A stretch of 44,327 bases of DNA. Source: Aquimarina algiphila (GTDB lineage Bacteria; Bacteroidota; Bacteroidia; Flavobacteriales; Flavobacteriaceae). Location of the stretch: positions 1 to 44,327 of the forward strand of contig NZ_VLNR01000055.1 in NCBI RefSeq assembly GCF_007489275.1. Direction: 5' to 3'. Below, one piece after another: positions 33,572-42,954 of the stretch. Under the pieces are notes generated by a model, which made no database searches, was not told the origin of the DNA, and saw only the letters and a list, made by a program, of their open reading frames with translations. How positions within the stretch are numbered: position 1 is the stretch's first letter; the number at the start of each line of letters is the position of its first letter. A program made the position numbers and the translations under genes.

Positions 33572-34558
33572 CTAGGTAGAAAGAATATCTGAAATACGAA
33601 GTAATTCTTTGTTAATTTCATGAACTTCTTTTAGACCTTTATCAAAACTCGATGCTACAATCTGGTTATTTAATATTCCAACCATTACATTTTTCTCTCC
33701 ATCCAAAAGCAGCTCCACAGCTTTTACACAAAGTCTGCTGGCTAAAGTTCTATCAAAACATGTAGGAGATCCTCCTCGTTGCATATGTCCTAAAACTGTA
33801 ACCTTCACTTCATAGTCTTGTAAGTTTTCGGTTACATAATCTGCTAATTCATATACATTTTTACCTATTTTATCTCCTTCACTAACCACAACAATACTAG
33901 AAGATTTCCCAGAACGCTTACTACGTTTCAATGATTCTAATAATCGATCAAGACCTAAATCTTCCTCTGGAATTAAAATCTCTTCTGCCCCGGCTCCTAC
34001 TCCTGTATTTAAGGCAATAAATCCTGCATCTCTTCCCATTACTTCAATAAAAAAAAGCCTATCATGAGAACTTGCAGTATCTCTAATTTTATCTATAGCT
34101 CCTATTACGGTATTTAACGCCGTATCATAACCGATAGTAAAATTTGTTCCTGCAATATCATTATCAATCGTACCGGGCACACCTATAACAGGAATATCAA
34201 ATTCTTTGCTAAAAATCTCTCCTCCTTTAAAAGTACCGTCGCCACCAATTAAAACCATAGCATCCACTCCTGCTTCCTTAAGATGATTAGCGGCCTTTTG
34301 TCTACCTTCTGGAGTTCTAAACTCCTTGGATCTTGCAGATTTAAGTATAGTACCTCCTCTACTAATAATATTACGCACACTTCGTGCATTCATTATACAA
34401 TAGTCCCCCTCGATCATACCTTGATACCCTCTATAAAATCCTATACATTTTACATTATAATATGCACATGCCCTAGCTACAGCACGTATTGCAGCATTCA
34501 TTCCCGGAGCATCTCCTCCAGAGGTCATTACACCAATTGTTCTAATCTCTTTGGCCAT
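33572..34558 (-). CDS. pfkA: ATP-dependent 6-phosphofructokinase
   Basis: 328 residues, cytoplasmic glycolytic enzyme phosphorylating fructose 6-phosphate. TSGGDAPGMNAAIRA (12-26), GGDGTFKGG (about 104-112), catalytic PGTIDNDI (about 127-134), substrate-binding EVMGRDAGFIA, and GHMQRGGSPTCFDR are complete. The Gly at position 106 of GGDGT is the residue that marks ATP use rather than PPi. It is followed by mgsA. Confidence 0.95.
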   Translation of the reverse strand: MAKEIRTIGVMTSGGDAPGMNAAIRAVARACAYYNVKCIGFYRGYQGMIEGDYCIMNARSVRNIISRGGTILKSARSKEFRTPEGRQKAANHLKEAGVDAMVLIGGDGTFKGGEIFSKEFDIPVIGVPGTIDNDIAGTNFTIGYDTALNTVIGAIDKIRDTASSHDRLFFIEVMGRDAGFIALNTGVGAGAEEILIPEEDLGLDRLLESLKRSKRSGKSSSIVVVSEGDKIGKNVYELADYVTENLQDYEVKVTVLGHMQRGGSPTCFDRTLASRLCVKAVELLLDGEKNVMVGILNNQIVASSFDKGLKEVHEINKELLRISDILST

Positions 34559-34638
34559 TTATATCGTTGTTTAGTTGGTCATTGATGTTTTAAACATGCA
34601 AAATAATAATATCTATGCAATAGAATCATTACTCTTGA

Positions 34639-37600
34639 TTATTTATTCTTTTCTGTAAAGTTAATAAAATTGGGAGTTTCAATTTTAACTGTATCCTTAG
34701 GTTTAATTATAGAATCTGTAGCTTTTTTGTTTTTAAAAATCTTTTTCCAAAGTTCATTAAAATTATCAAAATCTACAGAATAAGACAATCCAACTCCTTG
34801 TTCATACACTTGATTTCCTGCTCCTATGAATTGAATATCATTTTCTCTATTAAAAATCTTTCCTCGTAAAGACCCATCTTCATTAAACAAATATTCTATC
34901 TCTACATCTCCAACAACATTGGACTCATTCACTCCTCCTATCGGTACACCTACACGTCCATTAATTAAAATTCTATTACTTATTTGTGTAGAAAGTGTTA
35001 AACCAAATTGATCTGCATTTTCCTGATCTAATGTACGAACACCTTGCACATAATTTAAACCAACTTGAAATTTATCATCCTCATCAGAAAAAATCCCATT
35101 AAAAAGACTAGATGCACGTTCTGCCACCAAACCTCCTGTAATAGCATTGGCATCAATAGTACCATTATAAAATTGTCCAGATGAAACTAATGATAGTGCT
35201 TGTAATTCCTTATTAGACTGGTCACTTAATTTATAATCTAATTCACTTTTTATCACAGAACTTAGGTTAGGAAATTCTATGTTAAAATTAACATTAGGTT
35301 GAGTCAATTCTCCCTGAAGGTCAACCACAACCTCTACTGGTGTTTTACGATTTATAGAAGAGTTTTCTAGTAATATAGCTGGATTTGCTTCTGTTTTATA
35401 TACAGCGCTAAGGTCTAAAACTGCTCTTGTAGGACTACCATCCCAGTTAATAGTACCTCCATCACGAACTGTAAATAATTTTTCTACAAATGCTCCATAT
35501 CTAAAATTATATGTCCCTTGATACGCAACAAAATCACCCCACATATTAAACTTTCCATTAGTATTAATTTCGATAAGTAATGTTCCTGCTCCTCTTCCTT
35601 TTAATGAACTCCCTGTTTCTTTATCGACAACTATCTCTACCTCTGCTTTATCATTAACATCCAATTCAAAATTAAGTTCTAATCCTTTAACATCATCTAA
35701 TACAATTTCTTTTCCTTCTAATCTGGCTCTTTTCTCTTCTGGGCTTAAAAAATGAATATAGGTATTATCACCTATTGATTCTGAATCGTTTAACGGTATT
35801 TTAAAAACGGTCCCTTCTTCTGTAGTAGCATTAACATCAATAACTAATTCAGTAGTAGCTCCTTTAATAGTAGCTTCACCACTAATGAAGCCCGTTCCAT
35901 AATACAAAGATTCTTCATCTTCTTCTGTATCCAGGACAAGTAATCTTTCATTTGCCAATAACTCTAAACCAAGCATCCATTTTGAAAAGCGGCGATGTTC
36001 TATATATCCTCCAAGAATTCCTTTTGTTTTATATTTTGTATCTGTAATATTAACGGCATCGAAGTTAAACCGTTGTTTTTCTAACATAACTCTTGAGCCA
36101 TTATCTAAATCAAGATCTACATTTAGATATGGTATGGTAAGTCCCGCCTCTTCCAAATATAGCATACCATCAATAGAAGGGTTTTTATAATTTCCAGAAA
36201 CTTTGGTATTACCTGATACAAACCCTCTTATATTTGATAAGGCTACACCTCCTAAAGCACTAAATTCTGAAATATCAAATTGATCCAATTCAAGATCGAC
36301 ATCTATAAATGGATTGGTTTTTGAAACATTGATTCCTCCTAAAGCGGATAATGTTTTTAGATTTTCATTATTTATTAATCTTGTATTGATATTATATTCT
36401 GTAAGGTCATCGTTTCCTGCTACATTAAGTCTAAGCTCACCCAATGGTGTTTCATTTATCCCTAAATCTTTAACAGTAATGGTTGTGCTGGGAAAATAAT
36501 TACCATTTTCTTGTAGAACAGATAAATTCCCGTCTACTCTACCAGAAAAACTTAAGCTATCAATTCTAGGTGTTATTTTATTGAGGTCTACATTCTCGAA
36601 AGTTGCTTTTAAATCTTTATAATCTTTGCCTTTTGTAATTCCATTAATCTTAATTTCTTCATCTTCATAATTCAATACAATAGATCGTATATCTATATTT
36701 TTAAAATCGTTATCAAAAATAATTTTATTGTTGCTTTTGCTTTTTTTCTTATTTGCATACCAAGTAAACCCTTTATAAGTGAAATCAGATTTCCTAAACC
36801 CTAATACCGAGTTATTATCCTCATTAATAGTATGATAAAACTCTAAATTAAAATTATCTTTATTATTCTTCCCTCCTTTAAATTCTGAGTGCATAAATAA
36901 AGTATCTTTCAGCGTTACATTAATCAAACTAAACTCAGAAACATCATAATATTTGGAGTCAATACTATCTATAGCAATGTATGTATTGAATAAAGGGTTT
37001 TTATTATCTACCTGAATATCGACATCCTCCATATAGTTATCAAAGGCTCTTATCGATGGGGATTTAAACGTAAGTTTAAAATCAGATTCATTACTCTCTA
37101 CTTTTCCTTTGATAATTGTATTGGGAGCAAACTGAATCTCTGGAAAAAAGACATCAACTATCTTATTATACACCTTAAAATTGAATTCCATGAATTCATC
37201 ATCAGTAATTTCTGTAGCCTCAAAATTGGTATATAAACTTCCAATAGAATTTCTAAACAGATCATAAACATTTTCAAATCTAAAAACTCCTTTTACAGTT
37301 CCTTCGACTATATCCGGACTATTAATTTTAATGGTACGAACATTTTTATCATCAAAACTCGATGTAATATCAAAATCTTCAAAATAGTAACTAGCATCCT
37401 CATTTGTATATAAAGTTTTTTCGAAAGAAATAGTTCCAAAAGCATCGTTAATACCTGTTCCTTTCATATTCATATATACATCTCCATTAAAAATGGAAGT
37501 GCTATCTCGGGTAAATAAATTTAATTTATTAAGATCCACATGATCTACATAAGCTTTAAAATCATAGTTATGTATCTCTTCTGATAAATCAGCTACTCCA

Positions 37601-39162
37601 TTAAAACTAAATCTGATATTAGGATCATTTGCATTGAGGTTACCATCAAATACATGTTCTCTAAGATTTCCTATAGCTTTCAAACCTGTATAAGTGTATC
37701 CATTAATTTCCAGCATACTAATATCTCCTTCAATTTTAGTGTTTAAGCTCTCTAAAGTAAAACCACTTCCATCTACATGAATATCAAAAGCAGATGTTCC
37801 TACAGATTTAACACCTAATAATTGCCCAACATTAAAATTATTTGAAATTACATTTCCGTTATATGTAGCATTTTTTAAGTCATCCAGTTTTTCGAGTAAA
37901 ACAAAAGCATTAATCTTTCCTAATTGCGAATATAGATCCATATCTACATCCAAAACTTTTTTAGTCACTATCGCATTACCTGTTGCTTTTACACTACCAA
38001 ATTGATACAATTGTCTTGGTAATGAATTTCCTAGAACACGAGGTAATAAATTAACCAGATCATAATAATTGCTTGTTAAATCTTCAAAGTCTCCATTTAA
38101 CTCAAACTTTGATGCATCACCAACGGCATTCTGAATTCTCATATCTCCTTTAACTATGGATCTATCTAATCCAGAAATATCAGCATGAATCACTCTAAAA
38201 TCATTTAGCACTCCTCTTACAGATGTATTTTTTAATCTAAACATCTGATTTCTTCCAAACTCTTTATAGAAAGGAATAAGGTCATTTGTAGAAACTTTTG
38301 CTTTATCAAAATTTGCATTGATATTTACTTTATTTTCAAAATCATCTAAACCACCAACATCATAAGAAAATAAAATCTCTCCTTCTATCTTAGAATCATT
38401 CGTCTCTATAACAAGTTCTTGAAAATGCATTTCTTCTGGCTTAATAGAGAAACATGTCTGTAACTTAGAAATATGCAAACCTCTCTCATCGTTAAATGAC
38501 AGTGCGTCTATATTTACATACACATCAGGTCCATCAACAATCAAACTCTCTGCATCGAGAACAATATCATAGTAATTAATAACATTAGGTTTTTTTAAAT
38601 TTTCATTGGTAAATTTATATTTTCCTTGAGTTAAGTATATATTTTCTGTCGTTAAGACAAACCTTTCTTTGGAAGAAGTTTTCTTTTTGGTATTAAACTT
38701 TCTCACAAATATCATAAGGTTATCACTACTTTCTCCTTTATAAATTTTCATATTAAAGATCAAATCTTCAATTTCAACTTTCCCTAATTTTGGTTTACCT
38801 TTTGTAATTTCCCCAATATTAAGAATAGAAGTTTTAATACTATTAGCATACAAAAGTGTATCCTGGTGATGATCTTTTATTAAAATTTCCTGAAGGTTTA
38901 CAGCACCTGCATAAGTTAATCCAATTCGATTAATAACAATATCTACACCGTATTTTTCATTCAAATTATTCGTTACCTTTTTACCCACAAAAGTTTGAAC
39001 AGCAGGAATAGAAAATAGGACCACTAAAAATGCAAATAGCGATAAAAGGACAAGAAATGTCCTCAATAATATTTTCCTAAATTTCCTGATACGTTTTATT
39101 GTTTTAACTTTGTTGACAATATTAACAATTTCTATGCCCTTTTCCTCATAATGGAACCACAA
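34639..39162 (-). CDS. TamB-like translocation/assembly module (DUF490)
   Basis: About 1500 residues. One N-terminal TM helix (about 32-55, LLRTFLVLLSLFAFLVVLF) is followed by a periplasmic, strand-rich repeat rod with many 'D-I-x-I-D-G'-type turns, and the C-terminal DUF490/TamB domain (about 1150-1460) with TIKGATTELVIDVNATTEEG, F-R-Y-G-A-F-V and YNLRVG-like blocks. TamB spans the periplasm and helps lipid or barrel-protein delivery to the outer membrane. The TTG at 39162 overlaps the tsaD start by 12 nt on the opposite strand, so a later start is likely, but no ATG lies before the TM helix. Confidence 0.85.
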   Translation of the reverse strand: MWFHYEEKGIEIVNIVNKVKTIKRIRKFRKILLRTFLVLLSLFAFLVVLFSIPAVQTFVGKKVTNNLNEKYGVDIVINRIGLTYAGAVNLQEILIKDHHQDTLLYANSIKTSILNIGEITKGKPKLGKVEIEDLIFNMKIYKGESSDNLMIFVRKFNTKKKTSSKERFVLTTENIYLTQGKYKFTNENLKKPNVINYYDIVLDAESLIVDGPDVYVNIDALSFNDERGLHISKLQTCFSIKPEEMHFQELVIETNDSKIEGEILFSYDVGGLDDFENKVNINANFDKAKVSTNDLIPFYKEFGRNQMFRLKNTSVRGVLNDFRVIHADISGLDRSIVKGDMRIQNAVGDASKFELNGDFEDLTSNYYDLVNLLPRVLGNSLPRQLYQFGSVKATGNAIVTKKVLDVDMDLYSQLGKINAFVLLEKLDDLKNATYNGNVISNNFNVGQLLGVKSVGTSAFDIHVDGSGFTLESLNTKIEGDISMLEINGYTYTGLKAIGNLREHVFDGNLNANDPNIRFSFNGVADLSEEIHNYDFKAYVDHVDLNKLNLFTRDSTSIFNGDVYMNMKGTGINDAFGTISFEKTLYTNEDASYYFEDFDITSSFDDKNVRTIKINSPDIVEGTVKGVFRFENVYDLFRNSIGSLYTNFEATEITDDEFMEFNFKVYNKIVDVFFPEIQFAPNTIIKGKVESNESDFKLTFKSPSIRAFDNYMEDVDIQVDNKNPLFNTYIAIDSIDSKYYDVSEFSLINVTLKDTLFMHSEFKGGKNNKDNFNLEFYHTINEDNNSVLGFRKSDFTYKGFTWYANKKKSKSNNKIIFDNDFKNIDIRSIVLNYEDEEIKINGITKGKDYKDLKATFENVDLNKITPRIDSLSFSGRVDGNLSVLQENGNYFPSTTITVKDLGINETPLGELRLNVAGNDDLTEYNINTRLINNENLKTLSALGGINVSKTNPFIDVDLELDQFDISEFSALGGVALSNIRGFVSGNTKVSGNYKNPSIDGMLYLEEAGLTIPYLNVDLDLDNGSRVMLEKQRFNFDAVNITDTKYKTKGILGGYIEHRRFSKWMLGLELLANERLLVLDTEEDEESLYYGTGFISGEATIKGATTELVIDVNATTEEGTVFKIPLNDSESIGDNTYIHFLSPEEKRARLEGKEIVLDDVKGLELNFELDVNDKAEVEIVVDKETGSSLKGRGAGTLLIEINTNGKFNMWGDFVAYQGTYNFRYGAFVEKLFTVRDGGTINWDGSPTRAVLDLSAVYKTEANPAILLENSSINRKTPVEVVVDLQGELTQPNVNFNIEFPNLSSVIKSELDYKLSDQSNKELQALSLVSSGQFYNGTIDANAITGGLVAERASSLFNGIFSDEDDKFQVGLNYVQGVRTLDQENADQFGLTLSTQISNRILINGRVGVPIGGVNESNVVGDVEIEYLFNEDGSLRGKIFNRENDIQFIGAGNQVYEQGVGLSYSVDFDNFNELWKKIFKNKKATDSIIKPKDTVKIETPNFINFTEKNK
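39105..39112 (+). promoter_or_regulatory. Predicted -7 box of tsaD-rsmE
   Basis: TAACTTTG matches TAnnTTTG. Transcription would begin near 39117 and the tsaD ATG is at 39151. The box lies inside the first codons of tamB on the other strand. Confidence 0.5.
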
Positions 39163-40173
39163 AAAATATACATTCTCGGTATTGAATCCTCTTGCGATGA
39201 TACCTCTGCAGCTATATTATGCAACGGAAAAGTTTTATCTAATGTTGTTGCTTCACAAAAAATACATGAACAATATGGTGGTGTAGTACCCGAATTGGCT
39301 TCGAGAGCACATCAGCAAAACATTGTTCCTGTAATTGACCAAGCGATTAAGCAAGCTAACATTGACAAAAAAAACCTAAACGCAATTGCCTTTACACGTG
39401 GCCCCGGATTAATGGGATCATTGCTTGTAGGAACCTCTTTTGCCAAATCTATGGCTTTAGCTTTAGACATACCGTTAATTGATGTTAACCATATGCAAGC
39501 TCATATCCTTGCTCATTTTATTGAAGAAGATGACTTTGACAAACCAGAATTTCCGTTTTTGGCGATGACCATAAGTGGAGGTCATACACAGATTGTTAAA
39601 GTTAATGATTATTTTGACATGGAAATTATCGGTGAGACCATAGATGATGCCGTTGGAGAAGCTTTTGACAAAAGTGCAAAAATATTTGGGCTCCCTTATC
39701 CCGGTGGCCCATTAATTGATAAGTATGCGCAACTAGGAAATCCTAAAGCCTTTCCTTTTCCTAAACCCAAAGTTGGAGATCTTAATTTTAGCTTTAGTGG
39801 CCTTAAAACTTCTGTCCTTTATTTTGTTCAGAAAATGGTTAAAGAAAATCCAAATTTTATTTCCGAAAATCTTAATGATATCTGCGCTTCTCTTCAATAC
39901 ACAATTATCAATATTCTTGTTGATAAGTTGAAAAAAGCTTCGAAGCAAACTGGTATCAAAAGGATCGCAATTGGAGGTGGTGTATCTGCTAATTCTGGCA
40001 TTAGAAAAGCTTTAAAAGATGGAGAACATAAATACGGATGGAAAACATTTGTGCCAAAATTTGAATATACTACGGATAATGCTGCAATGATCGCTATTGT
40101 TGGTCATTTAAAATACCTGAATAAAGATTTTGCTGATATGGATGTAGTCGCTAAAGCCCGAATAAAATTCTAA
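39151..40173 (+). CDS. tsaD: tRNA t6A37 threonylcarbamoyltransferase
   Basis: 340 residues. With TsaB and TsaE it transfers threonylcarbamoyl to A37 of ANN-decoding tRNAs. GIESSCDDTSAAIL (9-22), metal ligands HMQAH (about 114-118), SGGHTQIV (about 144-151), DNAAMIAIVG near the C-terminus and the GGGVSANSGIR loop are intact. The stop and the rsmE start overlap by one base (TAATG), so the two genes are translationally coupled. Confidence 0.96.
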   Translation: MEPQKIYILGIESSCDDTSAAILCNGKVLSNVVASQKIHEQYGGVVPELASRAHQQNIVPVIDQAIKQANIDKKNLNAIAFTRGPGLMGSLLVGTSFAKSMALALDIPLIDVNHMQAHILAHFIEEDDFDKPEFPFLAMTISGGHTQIVKVNDYFDMEIIGETIDDAVGEAFDKSAKIFGLPYPGGPLIDKYAQLGNPKAFPFPKPKVGDLNFSFSGLKTSVLYFVQKMVKENPNFISENLNDICASLQYTIINILVDKLKKASKQTGIKRIAIGGGVSANSGIRKALKDGEHKYGWKTFVPKFEYTTDNAAMIAIVGHLKYLNKDFADMDVVAKARIKF

Positions 40174-40877
40174 TGCAATTATTTTATAATAATACGTTAA
40201 CTGAATCTAGTACTGAGATAAAATTCTCTCGAGAAGAAAGCAAGCATATTGCCAAAGTACTTAGAAAAAAAGAAGGAGATTATCTGCATATTACTAATGG
40301 TTTTGGGTATTTGTTTCATGCTCAAATAACATTTTCTAACCCTTCTCAATGCATTGCTAACATTAATTCTTTTGAAAAACAGGAGAATAGAAAATACAAG
40401 TTACACATGGTTGTAGCTCCTACTAAGATGAATGACCGATACGAATGGTTTCTTGAAAAAGCTACAGAAATTGGTGTTGATGAAATTACTCCTATTATCT
40501 GTGATCATAGCGAAAGGAAAATTATTAAAACAGAGCGTTTCGAACGTATTTTGTTAAGTGCTATGAAGCAATCTTTACAACTATATTTACCTAAACTAAA
40601 CCCTGTAATTCCATTTTCCAATTTTGTACATGAGAAAAAAAATGGTCAATTACTAATTGCGCATTGCGAAGAAACCAAAAAACAATCCTTAAAAGATATT
40701 CTTCAACTTCAATCAAATACCACTATCCTTATCGGTCCCGAAGGAGATTTTTCTCCTAAGGAAATTGAAATGGCATTAACATCTGGATACACTCCGGTTA
40801 CGCTAGGTGAAACAAGGTTAAGAACAGAGACTGCTGCAATTATAGCTACTCATAGTGTCGCCTTTTTAAATTCTTAA
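40173..40877 (+). CDS. rsmE: 16S rRNA (uracil(1498)-N(3))-methyltransferase
   Basis: 234 residues, SPOUT-fold SAM methyltransferase acting on U1498 of 16S rRNA. The conserved C-terminal knot LIGPEGDFSPKE (about 188-199) and LGETRLRTETAAI (about 208-220) are clear. The N-terminal PUA-like part has KHIAKVLRKKEGD. It shares a base with the tsaD stop. Confidence 0.94.
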   Translation: MQLFYNNTLTESSTEIKFSREESKHIAKVLRKKEGDYLHITNGFGYLFHAQITFSNPSQCIANINSFEKQENRKYKLHMVVAPTKMNDRYEWFLEKATEIGVDEITPIICDHSERKIIKTERFERILLSAMKQSLQLYLPKLNPVIPFSNFVHEKKNGQLLIAHCEETKKQSLKDILQLQSNTTILIGPEGDFSPKEIEMALTSGYTPVTLGETRLRTETAAIIATHSVAFLNS

Positions 40878-40890
40878 TCAAAAAGAAAAT

Positions 40891-40925
40891 TGAGCTACTT
40901 CAATATTGAAGTCATCAAAGTAGCC
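40891..40925. repeat. Overlapping inverted repeats between convergent genes
   Basis: ACTTCAATATTGAAGT (40897-40912) is a perfect 16-nt palindrome, and GCTACTT (40894-40900) can instead pair with AAGTAGC (40918-40924). The two stems exclude each other. Read on the minus strand, a T-rich tract follows, so it may end the T9SS-cargo gene; on the plus strand no T run is present. Confidence 0.4.
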
Positions 40926-40956
40926 CAACATCCATTATTATCAATACAGTCAAAAT

Positions 40957-42645
40957 TTATTTTTTCAAAAATCTTTTTAGATGAATCTCTCCTGTTTCTG
41001 TTCGTAATTTAATGATATACATTCCTGGTTTTAATACTTCTGTAGAGACTATTATTTTTCCCTTCTCATTTACGTTTATATTTTGAATAATCTCTTTACC
41101 TTGAAGGTCAAATATACTTGCCTGGTTTATAACCAACCCTTTATCCACGCTCATTGTTAAAATATTATTTACAGGATTAGGAAACAAAATTGGAATATTT
41201 GATTTTGTACCCAATGTTTTTTCCTCTTCGTTCTTGGACCCAAAAGGATTTTTGCAACGATCTTCTTTATATTCTGTTCTAATGGCTTCGGGATCTATTT
41301 TTTTGTAATCATCAACAAAAATTTGCTGTGCACTTCGTGTAATACAAGGCTCATGTTTAACTTCTTTAAGATCTATTTCTCGCTCGCAAGAGGTTCCTGT
41401 TTTTCCTGTATCTGTTGTTTCAACCAAATAAATTTCAGTTCCTCCTGCTCCGAGAGATGTAGTATATCCAGTAAATGCAAAACCTTTATCAAAATCATCA
41501 GTTACCATCTCCATCCCTGTTTCTTGTTTTGTATCTCCATATTGACGCGCCCATAGCAAATTACCTCCTCCATCTGTCTGAAACATCATTGCTTTACGAG
41601 ACGAAGTAACTTGTTGACCTACTACAGTATATAATTGATTTCCACTTGTGCTTGTTGTTATTTCCAGACCATATCCTGATTCTGTTCTTTCTGTACCATA
41701 GGTTTTCATTCCTAAAAAGTTACCTCCATTATCCAGAAATAGCAAAAATGCATCTTGAGAATTATTCAATCCAAAGCTAGTTGTATAGCCTGTTAACACA
41801 TAATTTCCATTTTTATCTTCTTTTACACAATTAGCTGCATTTCTATATGCTCTTGTTGGGTCTAATTCATCAGGATAACCAATAATCCTACTCCATTCTA
41901 TAGTAAGGTTAGGTCTTAGTTTAATAACAAAAATATCCGTAGGAGCATTAGAAATAGATGTTATAACCCCGCAACGATAATCTGTTGTAGAACCAGCAAT
42001 GATATATCCTCCATCTTTTGTTTGCTCAATCCACATACCCCGTTGATCTCCTCTACCTCCAATCACAGTTGCTCTAAGTAGGTTTCCAAAACTATCTGTG
42101 AGGGCAACATATACATTTGCCCCAGGAAAAGCTTGAGTATAGCTCCTTGTTTCTCCAACCATTATATACCCCGGTTGCCCAGTAACAGCTCTGACGTTCT
42201 GTACACAGCGGGCAATATCAAACTCTTTACCTCCATAAACAGCAGAAAAGATTGGGCTACCATTAGTATCCACCCCCATAAGGAATGCATCTCCTGCTCC
42301 AAATCCAAAACTTCGTGTTACCCCTGCGGCAACGTATGAAACCGGATTATTTGGACTAAAAAAAGTTGATTGTCTTACAGAATTAAAGTATTCATAATCT
42401 TTACCTCCATAAATACGAGACCAGATTTGATTACCATCAAGATCGGTCTTAACTAAAGTGGCTTCTAGGCTCCCTAGGAAGTTCTTAGAAGTGTAACCTC
42501 CAACTAAATACCCCTTTTCAACTTCTTGAAGCTGATCTAGAGACATCCCTATTTCTGTTTTTTCTGTTCCAAAACTGTGTTGGAATTGTGAAAAGCCCAA
42601 GTTTACCAAGAAACACAAGGCAATACTACATGCTAATTTTTTCAT
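40957..42645 (-). CDS. T9SS-secreted beta-propeller-like protein
   Basis: 562 residues, extracellular. It has a signal peptide (MKKLACSIALCFLVNLGFSQ), then six or seven repeats of about 50-55 residues (about 25-410) with recurring blocks such as G-x-D-A-F-L, TDGGGNLLWARQYGD and GYTTS, typical of a beta-propeller-like fold. A spacer (about 410-480) with Cys pairs follows. The C-terminal 80 residues (FPNPVNNILTMSV, IFDLQGKEI, LKPGMYIIKL, HLKRFLKK) form a type A sorting domain read by the type IX secretion system. The ligand or role is unknown. Confidence 0.9.
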   Translation of the reverse strand: MKKLACSIALCFLVNLGFSQFQHSFGTEKTEIGMSLDQLQEVEKGYLVGGYTSKNFLGSLEATLVKTDLDGNQIWSRIYGGKDYEYFNSVRQSTFFSPNNPVSYVAAGVTRSFGFGAGDAFLMGVDTNGSPIFSAVYGGKEFDIARCVQNVRAVTGQPGYIMVGETRSYTQAFPGANVYVALTDSFGNLLRATVIGGRGDQRGMWIEQTKDGGYIIAGSTTDYRCGVITSISNAPTDIFVIKLRPNLTIEWSRIIGYPDELDPTRAYRNAANCVKEDKNGNYVLTGYTTSFGLNNSQDAFLLFLDNGGNFLGMKTYGTERTESGYGLEITTSTSGNQLYTVVGQQVTSSRKAMMFQTDGGGNLLWARQYGDTKQETGMEMVTDDFDKGFAFTGYTTSLGAGGTEIYLVETTDTGKTGTSCEREIDLKEVKHEPCITRSAQQIFVDDYKKIDPEAIRTEYKEDRCKNPFGSKNEEEKTLGTKSNIPILFPNPVNNILTMSVDKGLVINQASIFDLQGKEIIQNINVNEKGKIIVSTEVLKPGMYIIKLRTETGEIHLKRFLKK

Positions 42646-42954
42646 AATGATTTATACTTAAATGGTTAATAAATAATAAGAATAGAGATCATGTTCTCCA
42701 TCTTTTATATCTACTCTAAAGTAACTGAAAATACAGCAAACAACAAGGGGTAAAAACCTCATAATTAATAAGTTAAAAACCCTTTCGCAATTCAAAAAAT
42801 TATTTTTTGTTACAGAAAAACCTTTAAATAATCTTTATGAAAACAATAAATTTTCCTTTAAAGAAAAAGAAAAATTAAACTGCATAAATTCTTAAACATC
42901 AGTTAATCCTAAAATCAATATCTTTAGCAGCAAATGAGAGTCATTATAATACAA
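42646..42954. other. 309-nt divergent intergenic region
   Basis: Between the T9SS-cargo gene and the lipoprotein gene. AT-rich, no gene seen. TATCTTTA at 42919-42926 is a near -7 box for the plus-strand gene; no clear counterpart was found for the minus strand. Confidence 0.5.
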
